NCBI RefSeq assembly: GCF_038396675.1
Contig: NC_088934.1
Span: 51,075,001-51,139,000 of the forward strand
Direction of reading: 5' to 3'
DNA: 64,000 nt
DNA from: Hydra vulgaris
Lineage: Eukaryota; Cnidaria; Hydrozoa; Anthoathecata; Hydridae
This document shows, one piece after another, positions 35,474 to 48,457 of this stretch (its first letter is position 1; every line of letters begins with the position of its first letter). The notes below the pieces were generated by a model. That model saw only the letters and a list, made by a program, of their open reading frames with translations, searched no databases and was not told the origin of the DNA. Position numbers and translations under genes: made by a program.

Positions 35474-35543
<70 letters not shown>

Positions 35544-36405
35544 CGTAAGTCCGATAGCTTACCTTCTCTTTGGTGCACTTCGTTTAGTTAGTAAGACGAG
35601 TATTAAATGTTTAATTTATAAAAGCAAAGGCATTAATTTGAACTGTTTTATTTTAGGTAAGTAACTAAAATCAATAAGTAATAAGTATATAGATTGCTTT
35701 GTCCGGTTAGCTGGTAGAAATTTCATTAACTCCATTTTCAGCCCCTTATTTTACATATATACCCAATATACATATAATAGTCTACATATTTTACATATTA
35801 TACATATTTTACATATTTATATATTGTCTACATACTTTACATATTTACCTTATATACATTGTCTAATTCCTATACTAACTAAAGGGGATTACTAAAAAAA
35901 AAAAGCATTATCTATGAAAAATCTCGCATCCACTTAATTAAAAGCCTCATGAAGGAGGATGCCAAGGTACTTTTAGCTGCTGTTCGTTTTGAGTACTACT
36001 GAGAATGAGCAATAGTAGAATGAGATTTTTATGGCACATGTATTTACATTTTAATGAGTTTATATTTTAAACTGTAGAGCTATTTACAATTGATCTCTGA
36101 CCGCAGTGCAGCCTATCAACAATATATAGAGGTCAGTTGGCAAAAACTTTATCATTAATAATGTAAGTCAATAGATCATCAGCATACTTTTCAGAAATAG
36201 TTTATGCCGAAAATAAGGAGAAGTAAAAAGATTTGGTCTAAAACTCTAATTTACTTTGGTTTGTATATATTCCAAATCAGTGGTGCGATCACTCGTATTT
36301 ATTTTTTGACGACTGTTGGATAATGAGAATTTAACAGCAATTAGGTTGCTTAATGAGAATTTAATAGCATTTAGACAGCAGCCGTTGAAAGAGAGCGGGT
36401 TTGTA
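34266..36405. other. Non-coding stretch with (CT)n
   Basis: No supported gene. An 85-codon minus frame at 34470-34727 has no family resemblance. A (CT)n array lies at 35474-35541. The sequence just before 36404 is the target flank of the mariner-like insertion. Confidence 0.4.
35474..35541. repeat. (CT)n microsatellite
   Basis: About 66 bp of uninterrupted CT, followed by cccc. Confidence 0.95.
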
Positions 36406-37708
36406 ACGGGTGATGCGGAAGTTATCGGACAAATCCTAATTTCATTATTTGAGCATAATAATTAGTTTTTGTGGTTTTATGCGTAGGCATTAACGTTCTA
36501 TAAAATATAAACTTATTTGAAACACAATTATTTAAAATGAGATTAAATGCAGCTGAACGAGAATCTTTTCGAAAGCGACTAAAAATGTTTTTAGTAAATA
36601 AACCAAATATAAAAAAAAAAAAAAAATCGTAAATCATTTTGAAAAGGAAGGATTTGCTCGAAGTACAATATATGATAACCTAAAAAGACTTGAAACTGTT
36701 CAATCGTTTTCTGATAGAAAGCACCCTGGTCGTCCGACATCCTGGACTAGAGAAAAGAAAGCCGAATTAACGAGACTTGTCAACAATCGAAAAGGGGTCA
36801 GTCAGAGAAAAATAGGTATTAAATTCGGTGTAAATCAATCGACAATTGGTCTTCAGTTTAAAAAAATGAATATTAAATATAGAAAACGTGAAAAGACTCC
36901 AAAATACACTACAGAACAACAAATAAAGCAAAGAAAAGAAGCAGGAAACTAGTTAACCAATTCTATAGCACAAAATCGCCTCTAGTTATCGATGACGAAA
37001 AATACTTTTGTTTTGCAGGGGACAACATGCCTGGAAATTCTGAATATTACACAAACAACAAAAAGACATGCCCAGAAAGTGTTCGTTTTATAGGAAAAGA
37101 GAAATTTCCAAAAAAATTATTAATGTGGATAGCCATGTCTGACCGTGGTATGTCCAAGCCATTGTTTCGCACTTCCAAGGCTGTGGCGATCAATTCATCA
37201 ATCTATATTAATGAATGTTTAGAAAAACGACTTCTTCCATTTATTCACAAGTATCATGGAGATTTTAAATATTTATTTTGGCCAGATTTAGCAAGTTCTC
37301 ATTATTCTAAAGATTCTCTAAATTGGATGGACCAATATGTCTATTACGTTGATATAGAATCCAATTCCCCAAATGTGCCTCAAGCACGACCTATTGAAAA
37401 TTTTTGGGGACATTTGGCACAGAAGGTTGACGAGGGAGATTGGCAAGCTTCAACAGAGCAAGTTTTGATTGATCGCATTAAACTAAAATTACAAGAAATC
37501 GATTTAAACTTTTTACAGTCGCATATGAAAGGCGTCAGAGCAAAATTGAGATCAATTGCAGATGGTGGTGTTTTTTCATATAAAAAATAATATATTTCTA
37601 TTAAAAGATAAATGCTTTTTTAAAAAAAATATAATAGTAGTTTGTTTTTTTATTTATAAATAAGTTATTGACGTTTTTATTTTGTCCGATAACTTCCAGA
37701 TCACCCGT
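36406..37708 (+). mobile_element. Mariner/Tc1-superfamily transposon, 1303 bp
   Basis: About 28-bp inverted ends (acgggtgatgcggaagttat at left; the right end is its near-exact complement with two changes) are flanked on both sides by TA (36404-36405 and 37709-37710), the superfamily's target. The transposase lies between and fills most of the element. Confidence 0.92.
36538..37590 (+). pseudogene. Mariner-like transposase with D-36-E spacing, two frameshifts
   Basis: The start MRLNAAERESFRKRLKMF reads into a run of about 16 A (36611-36627), where the frame is lost. The helix-turn-helix part continues in another frame (GFARSTIYDNLKR, PGRPTSWTREKK, KFGVNQSTIGLQFKKMNI) to about 36950. The catalytic part then stays open to 37590. 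The triad is Asp in LVIDDEKYF (36991-36996), Asp in FWPDLASSHYS (37285) and Glu in ARPIENFWG (37396), with 36 residues between the last two. That spacing differs from Tc1 (34) and matches that reported for DD36E lineages; which lineage was not tested. The A-run shift could be a sequencing or replication slip, but the second shift near 36948 also blocks a full protein. Confidence 0.88.
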
Positions 37709-39214
37709 TAGTTATAGAAACTAGTGTTTTGTTGCTGGCTTCGAATGATAACGGAAGTAACTGTTTTTTTAGGGGCGGGTAAATACAATAAAATGCAAGC
37801 AATTTTGAGTTAAAGTGTTAGCAGTTTAACTTGTTTTAAAAATCCTATCTTGAGTTTGCTGAGTTGCTAGAAAGTGTTTTTTAGTGTAAAATAGGGTGTA
37901 GTTGGCAGGTTTTATTGACATTCAATGAAAAATGATAGTTTAGTTTAGTTCTTATCGCAACAGATACTTTAAAAATAGTTGTTCAATTGATTGGTTTATA
38001 AGAGATAGAAGCAGTAACTTGTCTATTATATGCATTATGCATTTTTCAACCAAACCGGGATGTAGACGCATATTATTAAAGAGAAGGAGTATCCTTAGCG
38101 TAGGCATTTTGGGTAATACACGAGTAACATTTGTTTTGATAACTTGTTTAGATACTGAGTTTGGCAGGGAGTTGGTTGCGAGTTTTCTTTGTTCTGTTTT
38201 AGTTGAATAATGTTTGTTTATATATATGTATATTATAGATGTTTAATTATTATTATAGTTGTATTAGTGCGAATACCAATGTGATCCTCACATTCAGTGT
38301 TTATGTAAGTTTTATTACTAGTGGTTTGAGAAATTATACATTATTTAATTGAGTTCAGCCATCATTCAGTTATACAAGAATTATCAGCGTTTGTGTTTTT
38401 AAGAACTTGATTAAAGATCTCAATTTTTTTGCATAAAATGAACCTCATATTGTTGCAGATTGTTGGTAAGCAATTTGGTGTTTGCTGTTAAGCAAACTAG
38501 TTGGCGTGGGGCATGAAATGAAAGCATTGCGGATCCTGATTAAATTATTTATCTAGAACACCCAAGCGAAAGAGTGCATTAGAACTAAAAATGCAAAGTT
38601 TTTCATTACGAAAGTTGCGGTTTTTGCAAAGTTGAAACTCAAACTCTATTTCAGATGACGACAAATCAGGACTGAAAAATTGAGAGTAGAATGAATTTTC
38701 TGCTACTTTTTTATTGACTTTTTTTATTAGATTGGCCTGCAAATTCCAAGTTGTTTAATGTTCCGCAATGATGCTCATAAGCACAATTATCCATTATATT
38801 AATCAATCCATTATGGTAAAGATGACAAGATTATATATATATTACAGGTGGCACCCCATTATCAAGTAATGATCGGCATCATTATTATGAACTATATTGT
38901 TTTGCTATATACACTAATTTTGAAGCTATACGCCAATTTGCATTCTTTGTTATGAGTCAACCACACTGCAATAGGAAATTACCTCCAGGCTGTTAAATTT
39001 AGTTTTTTGATATCTTATCAACATAAATTTTTATTTCACAGTGAACAAAACGTTTCAGTACTGTTAAATAAAAGGCCAAAGGCTCTCAAAAAAATTTGAG
39101 CGCCATTGGCTTATTACTTGGGATAACTTTGCCCCAGGCTTTAAGTACTAAATTTGGTAAAAAATACTAGTATGAAATAATTTTAGTAATTGTTTGTAAG
39201 TTAGTATATTTAAA

Positions 39215-39478
39215 ATATCGAGGGTATACTGCCAGAATGCACTAAGTCATTTTTTGTTGGGTTTGAGTTAAGTCAACATAAACACTCCTTATTATATGCT
39301 TTGTCACATCCAAAGCGCACCAGACCTTATATTCTATATAATACCAAGTTATTGATCATTCTCAAATATACAATGGAAATATACACGATTGCATGAAATA
39401 AAAGTTTTTCATTAAACTGCCATTATCTGAAAACAATGAAAAATGACTTAGTGCGTTCTGGCAGTATACTCTCGATAT
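39215..39478. mobile_element. MITE, 264 bp, about 40-bp inverted ends
   Basis: 'gagggtatactgccagaa' at the left is mirrored by 'ttctggcagtatactctc' at the right, and pairing extends through 'gcactaagtcattttt'. Both ends abut atat/tatcga. There is no coding potential. Probably mobilised by a TA-targeting transposase; the family is unknown. Confidence 0.85.
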
Positions 39479-40199
39479 GTAAGTTTATTATATGTAAGTT
39501 AAGATTTGTAAGTAGAATAATTTATATGTTGTAATGGTAAAAATTAGAATTTTGTATTAGTAGTACAATACTAAATTCATATGAATGCTTGTAATAAACA
39601 ATTGAATGTTTTTAATAAACAATTAAATCAATATAATTGAAAATAAAATAAATTTCTATAGGCATAAAGAATTTTACGGCTTTCCTGTGGAATCATATAT
39701 CTTTAGGTGTATTGCAAAATAATATTTAGACAAAATCCTAACATGTTATTTTTGTACCTACCTTTTTTAATACGTTTTATGTGAACTTTATTACAAAAAC
39801 TTTTTTTAAACCTTAATTTTGTAAATTTATGTTTTTTGTACCTTAAAATTCGTGTTTTTGTTGATTCGATACATCTTTCTGTCCCATTTTTAAAAAATAC
39901 TTAAAGTCAGTAATTGTGAGACAGATAGTTTTAATTGTCTTTTATATCTAACAGTGCTCAGTTTTTGAGCAAATAACTTTTCTGGTTTTCATGCACGAGG
40001 CGTTCAGATGTCAATCACCAAGGTCAGACTAGTTTACGGTATATATTTTTTTTCCTTGTGTATGTTTCACATGCTTAATTACGTTATATTATAGAGTAAT
40101 ATGTATAAATGATATTATAATACAATAGCTAAAAGCATAACAGTACACATTTATTTTTAAGCATTATTGTGTTAGACTACTTAATAACCTAAGTCTTAA

Positions 40200-40390
40200 A
40201 CTTGTTGTAGTAAAATTTTTAACATGATAGTCCTGGTCTTGGATTGTTATTTTGATATCTTGATATTAGTCTTGGTCTTGAACTCAAATACCTTGGTGTT
40301 AGTCTTTGTTTTGGATTGACTTTTTGATGTTTTAATCTTGGTCTTTGTCTTCAACCCAAATGTTATGGTCTTAATTATGTTTTTATCTTT
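40200..40390. repeat. Degenerate tandem repeat
   Basis: Three or so diverged units of about 60 bp around 'ttggtcttgaactcaaatac' and 'ttggtctttgtcttcaaccc' variants. Unit borders are blurred. Confidence 0.5.
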
Positions 40391-41004
40391 TACTTTCTTG
40401 ACTGCATCAAATCATAAATTCTTTGTTGAACCAATTTTGTAAACTCGCTCTTTAAACTAGTTAGGTGTGACTAATTTCAGTCACATGCTATTAACATAAA
40501 AAACAATAATTAATAATAAAATTTTGTTACGGTCGATTTTACTTTCAACTTTAAAACGTTAAACCAAGCAAAAATTATTTAAATAACACAAATACTTTTT
40601 CATGGTATAAATAAAAAAAAGTGTTAGCCGATAAAGTTTGCTAAACGTTGTGATACACAGCCATATAATATGGCCTCTTTAAGAAAAGATATTTAAATAT
40701 TTTCACAAGAAAAATCCGGATACTGAGATTCAGTGGCGTAGGAAGATTTTTAAATGTTTGAATTAACGAAATCTTAGACAAAAAGAATATTCTCAAGTTT
40801 TTTACGTTTATATGTATGACGAAAAGAATTTTTATAAAATCAAATTACTGTGATGGGAGAATGGGAATAAGAAATCCTAAAATATTAGCCCCTACCCTGA
40901 ATGTGAGGGCAATGAATTGAATTATTTATTTTTTCATAATTATAAACTAGTTATGCAATCATCGACAGATTTCAAATTTTATGTTTAAACTATTCAATGT
41001 TCAG

Positions 41005-41067
41005 TTTTTATAACCATGTGAGGATTGATCCCACTTGGAGGGGATCAATCCTCACATGGTCATAAAA
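41005..41067. repeat. Long near-perfect hairpin
   Basis: Arms of about 27 bp ('catgtgaggattgatccc' and its complement) surround an 8-base loop, acttggag. Confidence 0.85.
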
Positions 41068-41674
41068 GGGGAGGGAGGGGAGGCTAAGGTTTTAGTGTTT
41101 TCTTGTTTCCGTTCTTCTTTTTGTTTAAAAGATGGTTATTTCAAACATTTAGAAACCTTCTTGCGCCACTGCTGAGAATGATGATTTATCCAGATACCTA
41201 AGATATAATTATTACTAATAATGTTTGCACTATTGATTTTAAACTTTGCTCAAACCTATAAAAAACCATGGCACCTCTCTTTTGTAAAATGTTGTTTTTC
41301 TTAGTGAAAAAAAATGTCTTTATGCAGTGAAATACTCTATTTTCTAAAGTAGTTCTGTAGTTTAATCGGAAACTAATTTTGGATTATCTAATTTTAGTTA
41401 CCGAATTGCAAATGATTAAAATATACTTGTGTAAGTTTTGCATTAGTTAAAGCAACTTTATGCAAGGGCTGGAAAAAGTTTGCGAATATCAAATAATTAC
41501 AAAAAAAAAAAAAAAATTACATAAGTTGTGCACGTAATGTTGTTAATAAGCATCCTGATTTCTACATAAGTTTAATAAAAACCTCAAATTTGAGTTTCTG
41601 TTATATTTCAGTTTTCTACAATATACAAAAACAAGACTTTTTTGTAAATTCTTTTTAAAATTATCTTATAAGGG

Positions 41675-42706
41675 TTATATAGGTCCATTAATTGGTGGTA
41701 AAAACAAATCTTTTCGTAAATGAGAGGATATTGATCCGATTTGTTTTTTATTATCTTTTTCAAATGAGTGTTCGCTCAGTTCTTCGTTCACGCGTGTTAA
41801 AAGTCGAACAACGTCCATTTTATGGGTGTTTTTTTTAAAAGCATTAACAACATCTTGAATAAAATACGAACCTTCCTTTAAATTTCGCCATGAATTATAA
41901 CCTAGAACTGTTGAATAGGCGTACAAAAAATCGATTTCATCAGGTACCTCCAGTATGTTCGCTTTGTTTGTCTTTTTTTGTCTTTTTTTGAATCCTCGTC
42001 TGTTAACCTTTTTTAATGATTCCATATTTTCTCCTCCTCGACAAGCTTGAATTAAAAAAAATTTTGGTTTATTAGCTAACGCTTCAGTGCAAAAAATATT
42101 TGTTAGTTTCCTTATACTTAAAGCTTCGTCTATGGAATAGAGTTCCCCCTCCTTTCCATGTGTTAGTACTGCCACCACACAACAACTCATTGATGAATAA
42201 TTTTCATTTGCTGCCTTCTCCAGTCCTTCTAATACATCAGTTAATTTGGGATTATCAAATCTATCTATTTTAAAACCTAATTTTAGGAAAAGATCACATA
42301 AATTATCTGCATCAACATCTGTACCATCTCTAGGGTATTTATACATTTCAGAAGATTTCATAAAATTTTTTACATTTATTATTGTTAAAGTTCCTCTTGG
42401 AAAAGTGTTGGTATTATAAAAGTTATCAGAGTTAAACTTGAAATCAACCTTCGATAAATCGATTCTTGGCTCATTGGGAAAATATTGTGTGTGCGAAAAT
42501 ATTATTTTATCATCGTAATTCTTTTTAAAATCGTACGTTTTATGTCTACTTAAGACTTCCGATATTTCTTGGGTATTTGAAACACGTTCTTTACTTTGAG
42601 TCGATGTCGTTTTAAGCTTGTTTGGATTTGCATCAATAACATCTAAAGACTCAGTGTCATTCAAAGTGTCATTGCATCTCTTTTTAATGTTATTCAGATT
42701 ACCCAT
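41675..42706 (-). CDS. Caspase (cysteine protease, executioner-like)
   Basis: A 343-residue uninterrupted frame with the full caspase fold. An N-terminal region of about 100 residues shows no CARD or death-effector pattern. The p20 part has LTIINVKNF (107-115), RDGTDVDA with S1-pocket Arg126, catalytic His183 in LTHGKEGE and catalytic Cys222 in LIQACRGGE. A Lys/Arg-rich linker (231-250) precedes the p10 part, with DFLYAYST, GYNSWRN (Arg274) and GSYFIQDVVNAF. All catalytic and Asp-binding residues are present, so an active Asp-specific protease for apoptosis is expected. Asp256 or Asp259 are candidate processing sites. The length is near that of caspase-3/7-type enzymes. The coding part has no intron. 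The start ATG at 42706 follows aaaca and is the first in frame; an upstream 5' UTR exon is possible ('ataacag' lies 14 bases before it). This is the only convincing host gene in the window. Confidence 0.93.
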   Translation of the reverse strand: MGNLNNIKKRCNDTLNDTESLDVIDANPNKLKTTSTQSKERVSNTQEISEVLSRHKTYDFKKNYDDKIIFSHTQYFPNEPRIDLSKVDFKFNSDNFYNTNTFPRGTLTIINVKNFMKSSEMYKYPRDGTDVDADNLCDLFLKLGFKIDRFDNPKLTDVLEGLEKAANENYSSMSCCVVAVLTHGKEGELYSIDEALSIRKLTNIFCTEALANKPKFFLIQACRGGENMESLKKVNRRGFKKRQKKTNKANILEVPDEIDFLYAYSTVLGYNSWRNLKEGSYFIQDVVNAFKKNTHKMDVVRLLTRVNEELSEHSFEKDNKKQIGSISSHLRKDLFLPPINGPI

Positions 42707-44039
42707 TTTGTTTCCTTCTGTTATTCGATGTAATGTATCAAGTCTTAGAACCTATAAAGAGTGAAAGAGTTAATTAAGTGTAAGAGATTTATGTAATTAT
42801 TTACTAAAGAAATAATATTAATTTAATTAGCACAGTTAATATAGTTATAGTTAATTTTATTCATTCACCTCCAAATAATGTTTGCGAGTTTTTTTATTTT
42901 AAGTGCAATACAATTATTGGAATGCATTTAAAGTACGAAGTTAAATAGTTAGTTAAGTTATATTAATAAATAACATTTTTTAAGCTGCATTATTGCAGCT
43001 TAACAATAATTATTAATACAATAAAAATTATTATAAATTTTCGTAATTAAATTTATTGTTCATTTATTATTTTTAGTATTTTATTCAGTCATTCTTAACA
43101 GCAAGATGAATAGAAGTTAGCAATTCTGTGTTGCTTCTTTATTATTTATAAATCTAAAAACTTAACTTAAATAACAATGCAATGCATTATTCAAATCAAA
43201 TTTTTAGGTTTATAAATAAAAAATACAGAATCGTTAACTTTTCGTCAGGGGTGGATCCAACAGTTTATGCTGTTTGAAAAAATTTCACAACATGGAGTAA
43301 ACTCTTAACATTTAAATATTTATACTTTTGTCAAACATATATGATTTGTGAAAAACTGCGATGATAAGAGCCATGCAACAAAAAAACTTTTGCCCCCTGC
43401 TCCAAGCGCGAGAACAACAAGTTTATAAAATATTTTTTTCACTATTCTTAACTAGACTTATATTTATCGATAATTTTAGGTTGCATAGTATAACAATTAA
43501 GCGTTTTAAAGATATTACCTTAATTTACAACCCCCTCAATTTGAAAGGGTCACAAATTTAATATGGTAATAACGTATAAACAACTTTAAACTTATGTGAA
43601 ACAATTGTTTCACATAAGTAAAGACATAGAAATATTTGGGGTTTGCTCCATGTCTGGAAGTTAGATATCCCAAAATCCAAAAAATCCTGGAACCGCCCCG
43701 GTTTTCAATTATCTTGCTGTCAAAGATGAATAATGCATAGTAAATAATAAATCAATAACATATTTTATAATAAAAAACTTGCTTAAAATATGCAGAATAC
43801 ATCAAAATCTATTAAATGAAATAATTAAAAAGTTCACAAATTTAACTTTTATTATGTAAAAATTGCTAAAAACGTTATAAATTTAGATAAAATTTAAAAA
43901 GTGTGAGAGGCATAAAAACAACGGAAAAGAGGTAATAGAACAAAACAAAAAGAGAAAATATTCTAATCAGCTGTGGTGCAATGTTTTAAACATTGGACAG
44001 AGCGCAATCGTAAACGAAGAACGTTAGAGATAATTATAT
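42707..44039. other. Upstream region of the caspase and spacer
   Basis: AT-rich and without a recognised gene. No promoter element was assigned. It includes a 28-bp perfect palindrome at 43591-43618. Confidence 0.4.
43591..43618. repeat. Perfect 28-bp palindrome
   Basis: cttatgtgaaacaa is followed directly by its exact reverse complement, with no loop. Confidence 0.9.
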
Positions 44040-47000
44040 ATTTGAATTTCTTTATTTTTTAATTATATGCCACTGCTATGGAGAATGAAAGGGTTGTTAC
44101 TATGGGAATGCTAAGGGAATTGATGTCTATTCAATCTGACACATTTTTAAAGAGCCATAAAGAAACTTAAAGATGCTTCTAAGAAAAATTTGAAAGCTTA
44201 AAAAAAGATGTTGAAGACCTTCAACCTGGCTTAAGTTTTAACGGTAATCAACTTGAGAAAAAGATAATCAAAGTTAACAAAACAATGGACTAATTGAAAC
44301 TTTATTAATTGGAAAAAAGTCTTTTCAAGGAAAATTAGTCAGTGATTTGACCAAGAATAAAAGAAAAACTGTCGAACTGGAAGATTGCAATTGCCAAAAC
44401 AATTTGCGAATTGTTTGGGCGAAAAGGAACCCAATGAGACATACCATGATGTTTTAATAAAACTAAAAAAGCTTGCTAAAGTTAACCTTCAAATAAATGA
44501 ACCAATAATTATAAAAGAGCCCATTGGGCTGGAAAAATTGAAAACAAGCCGAGGACAAATATTTGCAAATTATTAAACTGGCAGAAAAAACAAAACATGC
44601 TGGCTTGGGCAAGAAATCTTAAGCGGAAAAATATCTTCATTAATGAAGACTATAGTAAATAAACTATAAGACTCCGTAAAAACTTAGTTGCACAAACAAA
44701 AATGCGTGCAAGTCAAGTAAAATATGCAAATGTTATGCACGGCATTTTTTTACAACTGACTGGTTGTCAGAGAAATGCCGAGTATATGCAATACTCTGAT
44801 ATAAGCAATACAAACAATATAAGACGAGAAACAAAGAAAAATAAAATTAAATTTATTTGTCTTGTTTTTATTTTTTATTTTACTTATATTATTATTTTAT
44901 TTGATAAATTTTAATCAAATCAATAGACTTCATACTATAAATCTGAAAACTTTAATAGAGATAAAATCATAAGAGGCGGCGTTGCACCTATATTGTTTAC
45001 AAGTTTGTATTTAAAACAAAAAAGACTTTTTGTAAAGCAAACAAACATATTAAAACTTAATGAGCTGAAATTCTAAATAAAAATGTTGAGCCTTTTTTAA
45101 TCTCGTCGCATTATCGACCGCCATTCTGTAAGCAAATTTACTTTCATAATAACCTTAGATTCATTATATCCCAAATGAGTATTCAGACCAAGCAAACTTT
45201 TTCCGCCAGTGATTTCAAAATGGATGGATGGCGTTATGAAAATATTGTAAATATAAAAAACTTCTCTAAGTTATTCTATGAATTTAAACATTATATCTAC
45301 CATTTTTAAGTCTATGCATATTACAACTACTTCGTCCGCAATTGATAATATTTTAACTACTAACTTTTCAGATCATTTTGAATCAGGTGTTTTTATTACA
45401 GATAACTGTGATCATTTTCCAATCTATCATATTGCTCACAGCGTTTTATCTAACGACGGCAATAAAAAAATATTTGTTACTGTAAAAAATCTTTGTTTTA
45501 CAAGCCTGGATAAACTTGAAAAGAAACTTTAAGAAGAGCGATGGGATAATGTCTCTTTCTCTGCAGACCCCAATAAAGCGTTTGACATTTTTTTGAACAC
45601 TTTAAACATAAATGTTTATGACAATGTCTGCCTAAAATGAATTTCTGAAATAAAATACAAACAACTTGAAAACCCATGAATGACAGATAATTTGATATAA
45701 TCATCGAAAAGAAAACAAAGGCTTTCTATAAAATTTCTAATTCCTAAAATAGAAAATGACGAAAATGCATACAAAACATATATAAAGTCTTTTCAAAATA
45801 ACTTGAAGCAAACTTAAATTAGGTACTATTCTAACCAGTTGGATAAACAAAAGTTTGACATCAAGAAAATTTGATCTATTATAAATATGGTAACTCGAAT
45901 ATAGAAAAAAAAAATCTTGTTTACCATAAAAAGTAATTATGAACAAAAAAACTATAACAAGTGAAAAATATATATGTCAAGAATTAAACAAATATTTTGT
46001 TAATGCAGGCGCCTCTCTTGTATCTAACATTGTTCAGTCAATAAAAGTGTTTTACAAATATTTGGGAGAGAAACCACGACTAGCATATTTAATTAAAAAA
46101 TAAATAAACACGAGATTAACTGCACTGTGAGCACTGTGAGAATTAAAGCGTAACAAGTCATTTGGATATGACAACATTATCAGTAAAGTAGTTAACTATG
46201 TTTTGGATAGTATAAGTAAGCGATTATTTTATTTAATAGCATTTTCATTTGAGAATAGTATATTTCCTTATAAATTAAACTTAGCCAAAATTCACCCAAC
46301 TTTTAAAAATATTTGAAAGGGTAATTTTTAATAGAATTTACGATTACATGACATTAAATACGCCTTTATACAAAAATCAATTTCGATTTTGTATATGCTG
46401 CTCTAAGGGACATGCTACTATTGAACTTTTCAACAAAGTATCTATACTTTAATAGGGAAACAAGTACTAGGTGTATTTAATCGATCTCTCTAAGGCATTC
46501 GATACTGTTGATCACGGAATTCTACATTCAAATTTACAGCATTGCGACATTAAAGGCTTCATATATAATTGGGTTAAAAGTTATCTTTATAATAGAAAAT
46601 AGTTTTATTGTCCTGCAGAAGTGAATAGATCTTGATATTGCATTTCATAAAATATTGTTAATTATGTATGCAGACGATACAAACTTATTCTACAACAACT
46701 TTAATGGAAAAGTGTTGTTTGAAACAATGAACACTGAACTAGAAAGTTTTAACAAATGGTTTATAGGTAAAATGCTATTATTAATTTACAAAAAAAAGTT
46801 TTTTATTCTCTTTAATAAAATTAGACAATCAACAAGTAAATCGAGTGAATCATACAACGTTTTTGGGAGTAATATTTGACGATAATCATGGAAAAAACAT
46901 ATTAGTCTCATTAAATCAAAAATATCTTCTGCAAAAGTGCTCTATATTAATCTAGGGCCTTTCTTTATTATAAATTACGCAAAATGATTTGCTTCAGTCT

Positions 47001-47815
47001 TGTTCATTGCCATCTCTTACGATAATTTTATTTGAGCTAACACATACCAAACTTAATTAATAAGATTTTAGAGCTTGAAAAACCACGCATGTAATGTAGT
47101 TTACTATTTAAAAAGATTATAAAACCTTTTCCCAGTGATGAAACACATGAATATTCTAAATTTATTAAAGCTTAATTCGCTTTAAGTATATATATTTATG
47201 TATAAATATAAGAATAATTTGCATCGAAATGTGTTTTCTGATGTTTTTTCTTCTGCATTTTCACGAAAGAATTCTGTTTTTATCAAATACCAACCATTCC
47301 TATCACTTGAGCAGAATAAAATCAAAATCTTCAATTATTAGCCGATGCCCGTCATTATGGAATTAATTGTAAAATAGCAATATAAAAAATTTGAAAAGCA
47401 TTTTATTTTTAAGCAACAAATGAAATTGCATTTCCCTAATTTCTGACGTATATGTAAGTATGTTTGTATATATGTGTGTGTGTTTATGTGTATATGTATA
47501 TATGTGTATGTATGCATACATGAGTTTTAACGAAAATTCTTCAGATAGTATTTTTCAGAAAAACTATTTTATTATAAATTCACTAAAGTCATGGGTGCTT
47601 TAAACGTTATTGTAAAGGGGCTCTATGAAAAGATTGTGGTGACACCTGTCATCTGTATCCTCTTTCAGCTCCTTTCTGTTTTATATATATTCTTTGTGTA
47701 AATTAAAATTTTCATTGTAATTGTATTTTTATTTTTATTTTTATATGAACAAAGAAATATATTTAAAAAAAAACAAACAAAAAAATACTAAAAAAAAAAA
47801 TAAAATAAAAAATAC
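44040..47815 (+). mobile_element. Degraded LINE of another subfamily
   Basis: ORF1 relics at 44080-44860 start MENERVVTMGMLRELM and include INEDYS..TIRLRKNLVAQTK. ORF2 relics at 45230-47000 include endonuclease remnants (SAIDNILTTNFSDH, DNCDHFPIY) and an RT with YLIDLSKAFDTVDHGIL (about 46470-46530), MYADDTNLF (46661-46690) and LESFNKWF. The copy ends with an A-rich tail near 47766-47815. The Y-A-D-D metal site is intact, but dozens of stops and shifts show it is old. It is more diverged from the 49808 LINE than the 25270 copy is. Confidence 0.75.
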
Positions 47816-47997
47816 AAATGGCTAGAAGCGTCACGGATTTCAAATTCACAACTACGATATTCAATTGATTTTAAAAATCCTTGATTGAAAACTATAAACT
47901 TTGAGGATAATATCCAAAATTTTTTGGTTAAATGGGCAAAAGAAAAAAATTAAATTAGTATTTCATTAATTAATAAATTTCTGTTCAAATATATATA

Positions 47998-48205
47998 GGG
48001 TCATCTATAAAGTAAGTCACGCTAAATTTAACTTAGAAGTATAAAATAAAGGTATAGATATCAAAAATAGAAGATCATTATCTCACTTACACAAAGATAT
48101 TGAACATAAAGTGCTGTATTACTTTAAAAATCTCCGTGCAAGAAAACCTAGAATTCGTACTTCTATTTAAAAGTTTAGCGTTAATGTACCTTATAGATGA
48201 GCTGT
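47998..48205. mobile_element. MITE, 'gggtcatctataaagta' family
   Basis: The left end 'gggtcatctataaagtaagt' and its mirrored form at about 48177-48205 ('gcgttaatgtaccttatagatga') enclose non-coding DNA. Interior text 'ctc(c/a)gtgcaaga' and 'tacttctatttaaaag' also occurs at about 19276-19325 beside the Penelope-like element. Confidence 0.65.
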
Positions 48206-48254
48206 AATTGCATGTAGTAGGGTGTTTCAAACAAGTCTGGAAAAGTGAAATCAT

Positions 48255-48355
48255 TATCATTATGTTTAAATAGCTTTATTATATTTCATATTTATAAATC
48301 ATTATCCCAATGTATAAATAGCTTTATTATTATTATCATAATGTATAAATAGCTT
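48255..48355. repeat. Short tandem repeat
   Basis: Three near copies of 'aatagcttt' with 'attatc/cattat' spacers. Confidence 0.5.
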
Positions 48356-48457
48356 TCAGTAATTTTTCAACTTTAAGTTAAAGAAGGTGTAATTAAGCAA
48401 TTTATAATATCACAAATCTATAAATCCTCTCATAGCATTTTCAAATTAAAAATATTT

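Larger units (their letters stand above)
37711..41674. other. Largely unannotated AT-rich interval
   Basis: No gene was recognised on either strand. It holds the MITE at 39215-39478, diffuse 'cttggtctt' repeats at about 40200-40390 and the hairpin at 41005-41067. Its right end is the 3' side of the caspase gene. Confidence 0.4.
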
